Source of the DNA: Sclerotiophoma versabilis
Taxonomy: Eukaryota > Ascomycota > Dothideomycetes > Pleosporales > Didymellaceae
Reading direction: 5' to 3'
Assembly: GCA_012274445.1 (NCBI GenBank)
Contig: JAAROD010000015.1
Span: 1,674,001 to 1,738,000, forward strand
Length of the DNA stretch: 64,000 nt
This document shows positions 11,468-23,308 of this stretch, one piece after another. Position 1 is the first letter of the stretch. Each line of letters opens with the position of its first letter. The position numbers and the translations under genes were made by a program. The notes below the pieces were generated by a model. The model had not been told where the DNA came from, ran no database searches, and saw only the letters and a program-made list of their open reading frames with translations.

Positions 11468-12542
11468 CTACTGCTGAAAAGACTTGAGTAGCTCCTGCAA
11501 CTGCGCATATGTGTCATCTGGGTTCTTGACCGAGTGTCCAATCGTCCTTGAATCGCTGTAGATCTCGTAATCGTTGCCACCCTTGTATGTCTTGTCACCG
11601 AAGAAGTGAATCGTTTGGTAATCCACGCCACCCTCCCTCTCCTTCTCCTGTGCAATGAAGTTCAAGCAGTATGTCTTGTCCCAGCCAGTTGGGAAAACGT
11701 CGAAGGAAATTTGCCCGCCAATCGAGTATGTGAGCCCGTAGTCGGGGAATGCTTCCTTCAGCTTGCGGACCATGGTTGGCCGGATGTCGTGCTCGATGTC
11801 GTATTTCTGGTATTCGTTTCGCTCTTCGGTCGAGGCGTTACGGCCAATGGGAGAGACATTGATCATGCCGTTGCGGAACTCGACGAAAGTTCCACGCTTG
11901 ATGGGGATATCGAGGTCGGCAATGTAGTGCAAGATCCTGGGAAGTCCATGTCAGTCTTAGGTTGTCACAATATTGAGGACCAGGCTGGCTGCGCCCAGCA
12001 TAGCCTCCTATGTGCTTGAGCAAACGTACCACTTCACAAGCTTGTTGTACTTCTCCTGCCCAATCCACCCAATGAAGCTTTGGCTAGCCTGCTGCTCTCC
12101 CAAACGGAATGCTGTAAGACCATTCTCGGCAAAACAGAAGTCGAAGAGGGATGTGACGTTGATGTCTGCAGTCGCGAGTTGCTCCTGCTGTTTGGCGAGG
12201 TTCGAGCCACCTACGAAACCAATAGCGACCTTGTGACGAAGTTCAGAGAGCAGTTGCAGCATTTCCGGCTTAACAAGCTGGGTAGAGTGTTAGCGCAGGA
12301 TTCGTGACACGGTTCAGATCGATAGGTAAGGACTAGAAGGCTGCTCTGGCATTACGAACGATTCCTGAATAACGCAAGCCAGGAGATATTCGACGCCTTT
12401 GTGTGAGGAGCGCATTAGCCATTGTAAGTTGACGTCTTACCTGGCGAGGTTTTGTGAGTGTGTCATCGACATCGAACAGAAGCACTGTGTTCTTGACCGG
12501 GCGCTGGTCGAGCGGAGGGTAAACAGAAGCTGCGGCGGCCAT
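11468..12542 (-). CDS. SEC53: phosphomannomutase (Sec53/PMM family)
   Basis: HAD-superfamily cytosolic enzyme that interconverts mannose-6-phosphate and mannose-1-phosphate for GDP-mannose, hence N-glycosylation, GPI anchors and mannan. Three exons: 12542-12441, 12277-12030, 11936-11468 (introns of 163 and 93 nt), 272 residues, slightly above the usual ~255 because of an Ala-rich N-terminus and a longer loop near AQEKEREGG. Family landmarks: FDVDDTLT (nucleophile D24, general acid D26), IGFVGGSNLAKQQEQL, FCFAENGL, KRGTFVEFRNGMINVSPIGR, YSIGGQISFDVFPTGWDKTY, HFFGDKTYKGGND. Most PMM sequences have Gly where this one has D27 in the first motif (DVDGT in the family), a conservative-looking but unusual change. 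Confidence 0.93.
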
Positions 12543-13532
12543 CTTGGAAAATGTACTGATATTGTGCCTTGAGCGTGATTGATGGACGGCTGTTCAAGTA
12601 GCGGCTGCTAAATTCTAGAGCCCGACACTAAGTAGAAGTACAGGAAAGTAGGTAAGGGAGCCTCAATCGAACTTCGTGTCTTTTGGAGGGGCCTGTGATC
12701 CTCACCGCCTCGGGACGCATGGTGCATGGGCTAACCGGATTGCGACTACTTCCAGGGTCCAAAGGCAGGGGCAGGTCACGATGCTCGAGAACGCCATGAG
12801 TCTAAGACTTGAAGTGTTGGTCAAGGCGACTTTGTCTATTTATAGCGACAGCTATAGACCGTTATTTTAACAAGTGAGCACGTTAAGAGTACAACTGATG
12901 TACTTTAGACTTCACCTCTACATGGCTGAAGCAAGGACCAGTCTCAGCTCCTCGGCAACACGTGAGCTTCCGCAAAGAACTGCGAATCGATGTAACACGT
13001 TCTTTGCATATGTGACTCCCAATGCAGTGTCGTTTGTGCGTTAGCTGCTGTTGACAGGTGTTCCAAAGAAAATATGCACGACGATAAGTCACACTGAGGA
13101 ATATCCGTCATGCCTCTCACTTAGCCTATCACATAAGAACAGCACCGCAAAAAACTGTCCACATAGAGGCTCGCCTTAGCTTGCGAGTAAAGGGACATGT
13201 CAAGTGACAAGAACAGCGCCGCACACCAAATTTAGCAGAGTCTTAGCAGCAGCATTCACACAACTCCCCTCACAATGCCGATTGATAGCTGTAACCCCAC
13301 TAGATCGTTGCAATCGCTCAGGGGAGTGTCCCGGGGTTTCTGAATCAATTCTCACCGTGTGATTGTTGAGTTATTCAAGTTTGAGGCTGCAACCACATTG
13401 TAAGCTGCACAACACCATACAACACCAATTAAAAGGTTCCTAAAAAACACAGTATTATAGAATAAGTCCCTTTCTAAGATAGTGTTCTTTCAGATTTCCA
13501 ACAGATTGTGTTGTTCTTGTGCAGTGTTGTTT

Positions 13533-13553
13533 CCAAAAAGGTGACCTTTTTGG
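13533..13553. repeat. 21-bp perfect odd palindrome
   Basis: Arms CCAAAAAGGT and ACCTTTTTGG are exact reverse complements around a single central G. Each arm contains a CArG-like core (CC-A5-GG and its complement). It lies in A+T-rich intergenic DNA, about 1 kb upstream of the SEC53 start codon. It could be a binding site for a dimeric factor or a chance palindrome. Confidence 0.7.
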
Positions 13554-13758
13554 GATTGCGGGGAAGTATGTTACCCAAGTAAGTGAGAATCAGAGCGAAC
13601 AGTCTCGATGATTGCGTGCAGACTGCATGAGTCATACAAATTAGCCAGAGACGAAAGAAGAAGGCGAACAAAGCTAGACTGTGCTGGAAATGATTGTGAA
13701 ATTATATACTTTTGAATTTTGTCAAATTTTCATCAAGCATTCTTGGTCCAACGGTAGG

Positions 13759-13787
13759 ATAAGGAGGATGCATAAGATCCTTCTTAT
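13759..13787. repeat. imperfect hairpin
   Basis: ATAAGGAGGAT is followed after a seven-base loop by its reverse complement with one mismatch (ATCCTTCTTAT). It sits in non-coding A+T-rich DNA. The segment just left of it (TTGGTCCAACGGTAGGAT) recalls a tRNA D-arm, but no T-arm follows, so it is not called a tRNA. Confidence 0.5.
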
Positions 13788-14118
13788 GATTGACTTGGAA
13801 AGACCGTTTTTTTAAGCGTCTTAGAACGTCTTGGGAGTAAATACCTTCCCGATTTTTGTTTTTCTCATAACCTCGATGTTAGCATGATAAGTCTTGGGCG
13901 CTGTGTAATTGGCGTGCATCTTTCGTATGATACTGATTAGCCTCTCTCAGATAAATGGACCTTTCTGGGGGTGGAAGTGAGTGTCTACCTTCGGCCCTCA
14001 AGACCACTAGGGTGAGTTGTAGCATCTTTGCCATCCCATATCCTTCCTGTGCAATCTTTGCATGCGGCTGTAACGCGGCCGATCCTGATGCAGATATCTT
14101 TGCTATGGACCTGTCATC

Positions 14119-14146
14119 TGCCTGCCTGCCTGCCTGCCTGCCTGCC
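14119..14146. repeat. (TGCC)7 microsatellite
   Basis: Seven perfect TGCC units in non-coding DNA, followed by a short C run. Confidence 0.92.
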
Positions 14147-14749
14147 CCCATTGTGGCAAGATTGAAACGCCCATTGCAACATTGCTCGTCTTACATCGAT
14201 CAACATCAAAGAACCAACCTTATAGTCCGCGATGCAGGCTTCAAAGCCCACCGTGTCCTATTGCTTTTAAGGAAAGCGTACTGATTGAGAAGAGTGCAAT
14301 CGGTTCTTTCAACATGCCTTTTCCAACTCTTCCAACTTGTGCCAGGTAGCGTCAATGCCAATATGAGCTCTTGCTGCCTTTGTGTATCGTATCGTCTCCC
14401 GATCGTGACGTATTTCCATTAACGTGTGGATGGGCTTGGTCTAAGGGTAAGGGCAATGTCAAGGCCATGGGGCAGCAGCACATGTAGCTTCTGAATGCCT
14501 GCGTACCTCATTAGGCTCAAGAAACCCCCGTCGAGTAGAAGCTGCCTCATATCCTTTACTCGAACACGTTGCAGGCAATGGAACGTTATCCCAAGGAGGA
14601 CAGAACAGTAGAAACGAAATTCTCGTTCATTCGAGTGAAAGTATTACACACATAACTAGTAGGTATCATCTCCGCGTCACTAAGTTGGAACGTATTCCCC
14701 CCAGCACCAGAAAGCACATCAATGCACGACAAGTTGCATGGCGATGCAC

Positions 14750-16627
14750 TTAAAAGATGCGAGCGCAAAGGCGCTTCCATGCGGGCCAGGTCTTCATCTC
14801 CTCGCGCTCGCGGTTGATGAGATCCCAGTCGAGCTCACGACGGCCGGTATCGACATCCATCTGAGCGGTCCTAAGCCATCCAGTGCGCTTCCAGAAGTAT
14901 CCACAGATCCAGAAAGCCGCAACAACGAAGAGAGCAAGGTAGGAACCGAAGAAATCCTCGGCGGTACCGGTCTTGGTGCCAATGGGCGATACAGCAGTGT
15001 AGAACTGTTCAGAGTTAGCTTATGATATATCGGGTTGCAAGAGGAAGTGAAGCATACCTGAGCGACGAGGACAATGAAGATGATGAAGAGGCCGACCCAC
15101 GATCCATAAACGCCACCAGCAGCCTTGAAAGGAATCTCATCGACAGTGTGACCGTGATAAGCCCAGGCCTTGCGGAAGCGGATGTGAGAGAGACAGATGG
15201 AGCCCCAGGTGAACAGAGCGGCAAGACCAGACAGCGAGACCAGCCAGTTGAAGACAGTCTCACCGGTGGTGGCCATGTTCATGTAAGCGAGAGCACCCCA
15301 CACGAGAATGAACAAGACAGAGAAGAGCGGGCGACCAGAACGATCCATGTAGGTGAAGGCCTTGGGAGCGTATCCTTGTTCCGCAAGGGCAGTCAGAGTA
15401 CGGGAACCGCCATAGACACCCGAAACACCGATGGAGATGACGGAGATAAGAATGACGACGTTCATGAAGCTGTCGAATCCTTTAAGACCGCCATCCCTAC
15501 CAACGATAACGAAGGGGGAGGCGTTGGCGCCGGATTCACCGAGAAGATCAGGCTCATCCGAGCGGACGAGCAGACCGACGAAGGTCAGGCCGACGACGTA
15601 GAAGAGAGTGATACGCCAGAAAACCTGGCGAACGGCACCGGGAAGAGACTTGAGGGGGTTCTTTGTCTCGGCAGCCGCGAGACCGACAAGCTCAGTACCG
15701 GAGAAGGCGAAGGCAGCAGTGACGAAGACGGAGCAGAAACCCTTAAAGCCGTTCCTGAAGGCACCGGGATCGTACCAGAGACGGGCACCCCAGTACTCGT
15801 TGTATTTACCATTGCTGGGGCCTCCACCAAGGACGAAGATCAACGCAATGATCATGAAGACGACGGTGGCGGTCAGCTTGAGACAAGAAGACCAGAACTC
15901 TTCCTCGGCATATCCTAGGGTTCCGAAGACGTTGATGATGATGATGAATAGCCAGAATATCAACATCCACACTCCAATGTGGACAGTTTTAGCATTTTCC
16001 CAGTATCCGATTGTCAGAGCAGCAACGTTGATTTCAAGCGGCAGGACGATGGCCCATTGGAAGACGTAGTTCCAACCCATGGCGAAACCCCAGGACGGAT
16101 CGATGAAGCGAGTAGAGTAGGTGTAGAAACCACCAGAGACCGGGTACATGACAGCAAGCTCACCAAGAGCGTAGACTGGAAGCGTGTTAAACCCATGTCT
16201 GTCAGCCAAGAGGGTTACTGAGCTACATACCGACGTTGAAGATCATTATGCCCATGATGGAGAAATCCAAGAAGAGCGAGGCGGGACCCTGAACTTAGCA
16301 TTAGCAGATATTTCTGCAGTGCAGAGTCAAATGCTGGCAACTTACACCAGTAGCAAGAGCTTTACCAGAACCGACGAAGAAACCAGCACCGATGGAACCA
16401 CCGATGGCAATCATGTGCAGATGGCGCGTCTTCATGGACTTGTCGAGCACGATCAGCTCGCCACCTTTAGGGCGGCGCTGGAAGGACTTCAAGTTGAGAC
16501 CATTGCGGGTCATGAAGTCCTCCTGTTCACGCCATTCACCCTGGTACTCCTCCTGGGAGGAGACGGTGGGTTGAGCCACGCCCTGGGGCGCCTTCTCGTC
16601 GATGGGGACGACCTTTTCGTGGTCCAT
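14750..16627 (-). CDS. amino acid permease (AAT/APC family, general amino acid permease-like)
   Basis: Plasma-membrane proton-coupled amino acid importer of the fungal YAT/AAT group. Four exons: 16627-16346, 16288-16231, 16175-15058, 15004-14750, with three introns of 53-57 nt; phases agree and the product has 570 residues, normal for the family. The cytosolic N-terminus leads into MIAIGGSIGAGFFVGSGKAL, the TM1 signature, followed by FNVVYALGELAVMYPVSGGF and FIDPSWGFAMGWNYVFQW. TM6-TM8 region carries AFAFSGTELVGLAAAETKNP and the loop GGSRTLTALAEQGYAPK. The C-terminal tail ends after REREEMKTWPAWKRL, a typical cytosolic helix. Substrate range cannot be read from the sequence. Confidence 0.93.
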
Positions 16628-19600
16628 GTTGGGCGGTCTGCGAAAGAAGGAAGGGCAGAATGAAGAGCAAGAGCAAGGCAGAGACCGGGCAGGCACTCTC
16701 TTTAATGTGCAACGGGATCAGCAGAGGGGGAACACAACGAGTCCTTTAGCCTGTTCCGCAAACAGTCGACTGGGGCTCGCGGCGCGACCGACCAGGTAGC
16801 GATCCCCTCTGGATGCGTGTGCACGGGGCACCCATAGTGAGAGAGGGCTTGGCCAGCAGCCGACATCCTTCACGGTGGGAGACCGGGGCTTGAGGGTAGC
16901 GGACTGATACGCTCGCGCGCAGACGTGAATGGCTGCGCACACGATCACGGCCGCTCTACCTGTCAAAGAAGCGTTGGACGAGGGTACGCTAGCAGGGGTG
17001 CGAGCGCGGCAGTGCTTGGCTCTTGCCATCGCGGGGACGGTCTGCGCATTGGCATCGGTGGCGGGGAGTGCTTGGCAGGCCAGTGAGAATTACTGTGGAT
17101 TCTGGGGAGGCCCGTTGGTCAGACCAGGTGCCTGGAGCGGAGATGAAGCCCAACGTGGACTGATAACGGCGCCTCTCATCCGTACGCACTGCGTTCCAGC
17201 AATCTTTCTAGAACCAGAGCACCTCCTGGGCACCACTTGGCCGACCCGCTTCTCGTCGACTGCGGATGCTTTCACTCATCAGACGAAACGCCTTTTCCTT
17301 GTCAGCTGCCCGTCCGGGATGTCCACCATCTTAGGCGCGAGCCTGCAGATAAGATGGCACTCTGCCGCCGCGCGCGCTACACTGCAGCGACCTTCGAGAA
17401 GAGCGTTTTGAGTGGCTGTGAATGGGGCCAAGCAATTGGAAGGGAATTGGAAACGAGTCAACGAATTGCATCGTGCTCAGCCTGGCCGTGCTCACGTGTG
17501 CCTCCCCCGTCTCTCGCCTACGATGTGCACCTGCCGCCTTGGGCTAGCTCTATGGCCTCCATTAGCACCCATTTAGGGCATCGTTCGCTTGGCCGCCGTG
17601 TCACCACCATTCTTCTCGTTTGTCTTTGTCACAATGAAGAAGGTGGCTGCTAAGGCGCCTCGTGTCTTTCACCTGTCCGCCTTTGGCCACCGAGGTTGAC
17701 ATCCTACCCCGGAGTCTGGCCAAACCAACGCAACAGACTGCGCGGCGCGGTGGTGTATTGTTTGGACGCCTGTGTCATCACATCCTTGCATTACATTGGA
17801 CCCCGTTGTCCACGGCCACGAATACTTGGCGCTGCTATCATTGCATCAGGCCAGCAGCGCCTGTTTCAGTTGCGTCCAACATCGCCAAACACCATGTTCG
17901 CTGGACCCTTATCAGTGCGTGGGGGGCTTATTTTTGCCTCTGAGGCGCAATGCTGGCACAAGAGGCTAAGTGGTTAAGCAGCTCGTTCGTCAATCGGTGA
18001 TAGCGATTTCAGAGCTGTGACGACTGACCATCGTCAGAACATCTCTGCACGCATCGTTACAACTAAGAAAGCGCCTCGCGTCTACGTACCTTCACCCATC
18101 CGGCCAATAACACTGGCGCCATTCCCAACCGCCAAGTACAGACCGCGATCAGCCTAGTGCGCACTCAGATCGAATCCCGTATCGGCTGGACCACTTGCAC
18201 CTTTTGCCTCTCTGGAAACGCCGACAATGTGAATCGAGACAGCCATCATATGCGTTGCTGAATCATTCTTATCGCAAGACGTCGAAGAAGAGACTTGGCA
18301 GTCCACTTTTCCTCTTGTTAGGCGGCTCCACTGATAACTGACAGTTGGGATGTCTAAGCTTATGATCTCCAGCATGGACTTTTTGACAGACCCACGATGT
18401 CTGGGTCCACTCGCGTGCAACTACCATACACTGTCAACACCACAACGCTTGCTCTGAGCGCGACGTTGCCTCTCTTCGACCTACCATACACTGTACGTAT
18501 TCAACGTTCGCGGCGGGTCGCCTCGCAGAGGTTTCCGTGAGCAATGCAGGGTTCGGCAGCACATTCCTTTCGGTCAGGCTATTTCCAACCATGTGCCTTG
18601 CGCTGGTGTCTTACACGTGTAGCTGACCCTGAGGCTTGTGAAAGCCGGTACTACCACCTTTCACCGGTCCAACCATTTGTGTGACAGGAACTCAAAGGCT
18701 CCGAGTTGCACAATGCTTGCCTGCAGTAAGAGCTTGTCGGGAGGCGCATTTGATTCCTCGTGCACGTTGCTAAGGCTTGAAAAATTTGCAAAGGCACGCC
18801 ATCTTCAGCCACTGGTGCGATACGACGGCAGCGCAACGAACAACGCCGATTGCCTGCACGCATAAAATCTCAGAGGCGCAGCCAGTGCTGAAGTTCGTTC
18901 TTCATAGATTTGAGTTGCAGCGTTCAGCCTTAGGTAAAGATTTGATCAGCCGACAGAAGCCGAAATACGACATCCACTCGGTACTGCCGGACCACCCCAG
19001 ATTTTCTCCAGATCTTCAAGACAAGATCTCTTTGGGGTGCATTTCCGCCCGTCTTATTATGGAGCTCTTACGTGAGAGAATCCATTAGGAGACGTCGGAT
19101 CAGCTGAGATACCGCGCACCTCAAGCGCTACTCATGTCATGGTGGACCTTCTTCCCCATACTATCGTATTTGGGTGTTCCAAAGTGTGTGGGGTGCATTG
19201 CCATCCGTACGCTTTACGTGACAGAAATCTATATGAAACTAAAGCAGCCGCACTGCAAGCACAGAAGCTAGAAGGCCTGACCAAACATACATCTCAAGCC
19301 ACGCAGCATTGACGTTTTTGACGCGCTCATATGTGGCAGGCTTTGGCGAAATTATCAGTGTCGCTGATGTCGTTCATCTCCAATTACGTACATATGCTTT
19401 GGCTTGACAAGCTCTCATTCAGAACCGTCAATCTTTGTGTACACACGTAAACGCCCCTGCTCCTCCGTCTTTGAATAGCAAGTCAAGATATCAGAACCCA
19501 CGAACACCCACCGCACACGCAGGCCCATGCATGCATACCCATGCCTATCTCCGCTACTAGCGTCTGCTGTCTGTCAAGGGAAAACATCATACAGCACTAA

Positions 19601-19856
19601 ACTCCGCCCCATGCAAGTCCCCGATGCGAAGACAACGTGCAGATAGAGCGTCGATCTGTCGGAAGAAACTTCACATCTGGCACACCCATAATAGATCAGA
19701 CACAAGCGGAATCAAAACGAGAACAATCCGATCAGGTTGCTCCGCCATATGGATGCAATAACCGTGGCCATTCCCACGTTCACAAAGAAGCGACTTTCTG
19801 TTAGGCGAATAGCAACCCACAGATCCCGCTCATGCATACAAATACTTCATGCAAGA
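16628..19856. other. 3.2-kb gene-poor spacer
   Basis: No gene supported. The left 300 bp should contain the permease promoter. Several frames of 90-160 codons exist but show no domain, signal peptide or splice-compatible partner. A 14-bp direct repeat is noted at 18421/18481. Confidence 0.4.
18421..18494. repeat. 14-bp direct repeat, 60-bp period
   Basis: The 14-mer CTACCATACACTGT occurs at 18421-18434 and again at 18481-18494, exactly 60 bp apart, with unrelated sequence between the copies. Confidence 0.85.
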
Positions 19857-20885
19857 CTAACCTCGCGGTTCATCTCCGCCCCATACACTAAGTCGATTGC
19901 GTTGTCCGGACAAGCATTTAATCTCATCTTTTACTCGAGGAAGCAGCTTCTTGCACGACTCCTTCGCAGAACGGCTCTTCAAAGTCACCAACAACGGAAG
20001 CGCAGAGAGACGACTCATAACAGTAGCGCATTTAGCAGCGAAGAAGTGGTAGAATTCGATCTCTATCTTCTTCCGCTCCGCATGCATTTCATCGACTCCC
20101 CCGATTTCAATTGTCTCGATACGTGCACCGGCAACCGAGAACCTCTCCTTTATCTCGTCTGTTTCGTCATACTCGGCCTTATAACACAAAAGTCCTGTGC
20201 TAGTCTGGGTAGACTGAGTTACAGCGGGTATCCGTGGCCACAAGAAGCTCTGACCCAACCCATCCCCCTCATTACCTTCAGTCGTAGTTGGCGTTTCCGT
20301 CCGAAGGAACGCGATCTGCCAGCTTGCTGTTCCTGGTGAGGGCGTCCTGCTCGATAGGAAGGTCGGTGATGTAGGCGAGAAGGCGCGGTCAAAGACGGAC
20401 AATGGGGATGCGGGGAGCAGTGGCGAAGCGAGCCTGAAGAACGTGGTCGTAATTTGGCGTGGTTGTGGTGGCGAGAGGAAGGGGTCGATCGGTGATTGCG
20501 GCGACTTCGCTGATGTAGGTGATACTGGTGAGTATTGCGAAACGACTGAGCATGCAGATGCCGGTGGTAGCAGTAGGCGTGGTGCTACAGGTGGACTTAT
20601 CATGACTGTCTGAAAAGGTGATATCTCGGGATATTCTGTTTGCGAATAACAGAATGACGGTACTGTAGATGATATGGGTGAGGTTCGCGATGATGATGAG
20701 CTTGAAGGAAGCGGTGGTGGTGTCTCGGGGTCCCAGAAGGATAATGATGGGGCCGGAGGAGTGTCAGAATCAGGGGGGAAAGGGTAAGTTGCTCGTCGTG
20801 GCGTGGATGGGCGACAAACTTGCCGAATCTCAGTCGTTGGAATAGGGATGGATAGCGAGTTGGCTCGAGGGCGAGCCAGGTGCAT
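19857..20885 (-). CDS. hypothetical Ser/Pro-rich protein
   Basis: Single open frame of 342 residues from the ATG at 20885 (MHLARPRANSLSIPIP). The first ~220 residues are Ser/Pro/Thr-rich and probably disordered, with many SP and TP dipeptides that could be kinase sites. The C-terminal ~110 residues are compositionally normal and look folded: a charged helix (EMHAERKKIEIEFYHFFAAK) followed by RLSALPLLVTLKSRSAKESC and a basic end. I do not recognise a family. The long clean frame, the sharp change from disordered to ordered composition and the absence of a better frame on the other strand argue that it is real. The stop is immediately next to a GTTAGT donor-like sequence, so a further exon is possible. 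Confidence 0.55.
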   Translation of the reverse strand: MHLARPRANSLSIPIPTTEIRQVCRPSTPRRATYPFPPDSDTPPAPSLSFWDPETPPPLPSSSSSSRTSPISSTVPSFCYSQTEYPEISPFQTVMISPPVAPRLLLPPASACSVVSQYSPVSPTSAKSPQSPIDPFLSPPQPRQITTTFFRLASPLLPASPLSVFDRAFSPTSPTFLSSRTPSPGTASWQIAFLRTETPTTTEGNEGDGLGQSFLWPRIPAVTQSTQTSTGLLCYKAEYDETDEIKERFSVAGARIETIEIGGVDEMHAERKKIEIEFYHFFAAKCATVMSRLSALPLLVTLKSRSAKESCKKLLPRVKDEIKCLSGQRNRLSVWGGDEPRG

Positions 20886-21589
20886 AGTAAGTGCTGATGT
20901 TTTCAAAGACTTCCAGCTTTTGATGACTTCACTGATGGAACGAGATTTTTTAAGCTACGAGAGCGAAGGGTAGCGGTCGTTGTTTTTCTGCCGCGGCGTC
21001 TGCCACCCTTATGGGGCCACAGCAGTACTCAACCTAGGTATCGGTTGAAGACATTGCGATAGGACCACCACATACCGGACGAGCAAACAGCTAAACGGTG
21101 TAGTGAGTTACGGCTAGGGTTCGCAGATTAAGCTAGGCGCAGAGTATGATCTTGATGACTGACGAATCAGAAGAACCCCGATATACTAGGTCTTAATTCT
21201 CTGGTCAATGCGGCGGTGTTGCGTGCATGTCTTTTGCGCGAACACTGTGCTGTTCTGAGTAGCCTAGTATATCAGCATTGCTCTAAGCTTCAAGATGCAA
21301 TAGTCGAGACCCGTGGAAGTGCGTTAGTCAAATTGATACATCCATGATCACCACGTGGACGCTGTGTAGCTGGTCAAGTCAGTGCTTTGGCTGCGTCGTG
21401 GTGAGACATGGAAAACAATGAATCGAACCGCTGTCTGCGCACACAGACAAAGAAGGAAATTCTGAGTGAGGCTGGGTCGGACTATTTTATTAATATTGAT
21501 CAATGTATGATTGATCTTTGTTGGCTGAGCCTAAAAACTCAGCGTCGTAGCACATTATGGGTATCTTGATCTTAGCATGTTGTCCAAGT
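20886..21589. other. spacer, no gene seen
   Basis: Contains the promoter side of the Ser/Pro-rich gene on its left and the 3' UTR of the permease gene on its right. Nothing else recognised. Confidence 0.4.
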
Positions 21590-23308
21590 TCATGCGTCAG
21601 TGACATTTTGAACGTGACCTCCGGTAACTTCGATCTTAGCGCGCTTGAGAGAGGCCTTGCGTGGGTTGGGTGCTTCAAAGATCTCCTTGAGTTCTTCCAG
21701 GGTCTTTCCAGCTGTCTCGACAAAGAAGAAGTAGATAAAGACAATCTCAACGCAGATCCAGGCAATGTACACCAGGTACAGCTTCCAGCCAATCTTCTCC
21801 ATACCGACAGAGATACCATATGTATTGACGACCATGGCGATGTTGAGGAAGAGGAAGTTAGCACCGGAACCCTTAGCTCGGGTCCTGTTTTCAAGGCATT
21901 CTACGGCATACAAGGTCTGGAGTGGTGTCCAACCCCAGGCGAAGATGATGCCAAAGCAGTAGATCGAGACAATTGTACCGTAAGCGAGGTCGTTTGTGGG
22001 CTTTGCAGTGGCGGTGAAGGCGGTCAGCAAGACGTAAAAGAATAGAGCGCCAGTCAAACCGCCCATCAACATCTTGCGACGACCAAGCTTGTCAAGGAGA
22101 GTGGCTCCGTAGACAGCGCCAATCATACTGAAAATGGGGTTGATTGCGTTGATGAGCAGCTGCTTGTTAGGGTCAGTGATACCAGCGTTCTTGACCATTA
22201 CAGGCATGAAGTAGGACACGACGTTGTTGCCTGATGATCATCATTAGCGAAGGTTCGATCGATACAGCTCGAAAAATATTATTACCTGACCATTGGCCGA
22301 AGAACGACATAGCGATGACCATCATCATCCGGTAACGAGCTGCCTTCGTGTTGTAAAGCTCACGGAAGTCCCACCAAGGGTTGTCGTTGCGTGTAACTGA
22401 AAAGTCTTCGGTGATCTCCCGCAATTGAAGCTGGACAAGGGGATGGTTCTCGTCGCCATCTCCATGGTATTTGGCCATAATCGCAATAGCCTCCTCACGC
22501 CTATCCTTAGCAAGCAGCCAACGAGGTGTCTCGGGGAAGAACATGATGCAAAGCATGACAAGTCCCGGAATAAAGCATTGTACGATAGTAGGAAGCCTCC
22601 AGGCCCAAGAGTTGCCGAAGTTCTTGTTGGTTCCGTATGTCGTCCACCCAGCGAGAATGTTGCCTAACCACCAGAAGTTGTTGTACATGCCAGCCATTGT
22701 ACCTCGGTAGGCGGGATGAGCAAGCTCGACTGTGTAGGCAGGTCCGGCAGCAGAAGCAATCGAGGCACCGAAACCAAGGAGGAAACGGCCGCCGATGAAG
22801 TGCCCCATGTGGTTCGCAGTGGCCTGCACGGCAGTGCCGACCAAGACAAGCACACATCCAACGAAGATACAAACACGTCGGCCGTATCCGTCAGCGAGGA
22901 AACCACAGAAGGGAAAGGCAGCAATCTGTCCAAGGTTGTAGATGATGAAAATGATGCCAGTGCTGGAACCCTCGCCGGTTAGACCGAAGGTCTCATGGTA
23001 CGGCTTCATTGCGTTGATAGCGCCCATAAGAGACGAGTCGAATCCGTTCATGGTGGAAACCAAGTAGCCAACGCCCATGATCATGTACAGTTGGATCATA
23101 CTCCTCGACCATAGCTTAGGTTTTGAAGCCTCAAGAGCAGCAGCTTCAAGACGTTAATGTCAATTACGACCCAGATTGAATGTAACATACCAAGAGCTAC
23201 CGAAGCAACAACCTTCTCCTGGACATCACCGCCCTTACGCATGTCATCGTCCACTGCGCTCAGCTGGTGGGTAACAGCACCCAGGTCCTCCTTGTTGTAG
23301 TCCGCCAT
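21590..23308 (-). CDS. LAC12-like lactose/sugar permease (MFS sugar porter)
   Basis: Twelve-helix major facilitator of the fungal sugar-porter family, most like the lactose/galactose permease group typified by Kluyveromyces lactis Lac12. Exons 23308-23191, 23143-22286 and 22230-21590 (introns 47 and 55 nt, phases fit), 538 residues. Seen in sequence: MNGFDSSLMGAINAM in TM1, GYGRRVCIFVGC in loop 2-3, YGTNKNFGNSWAWRLP, PETPRWLLAKDRREEAI, GQWSGNNVVSYFMP in TM7, DKLGRRKML in loop 8-9 and KTLEELKEIFEAPNPRKAS at the C-terminus; the YGTNKNF and EAPNPRKAS segments recall Lac12 closely. It is transcribed divergently from a cytosolic GH2 beta-galactosidase, so beta-galactoside uptake is the likely job. 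Cellobiose or another disaccharide is the main alternative substrate. Confidence 0.9.

Larger units (their letters stand above)
12543..14749. other. gene-poor spacer
   Basis: About 2.2 kb without a credible gene. The centre (about 13370-13870) is visibly richer in A+T than its surroundings and contains a 21-bp palindrome (13533-13553) and an imperfect hairpin (13759-13787). A TGCC microsatellite lies at 14119-14146. The left part must contain the SEC53 promoter. Confidence 0.45.

Noticed and set aside
13738..13800. D-arm-like TTGGTCCAACGGTAGGAT similar to a tRNA-Glu start
   Set aside because: The expected anticodon and T arms are absent; at best a degenerate remnant.
16929..17411. 160-codon open frame with ATG on the plus strand
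   Set aside because: Short hydrophobic start followed by random-looking sequence; no family resemblance and no supporting context.
19737..20339. 200-codon plus-strand frame
   Set aside because: It is antisense to the Ser/Pro-rich CDS and has no family features.
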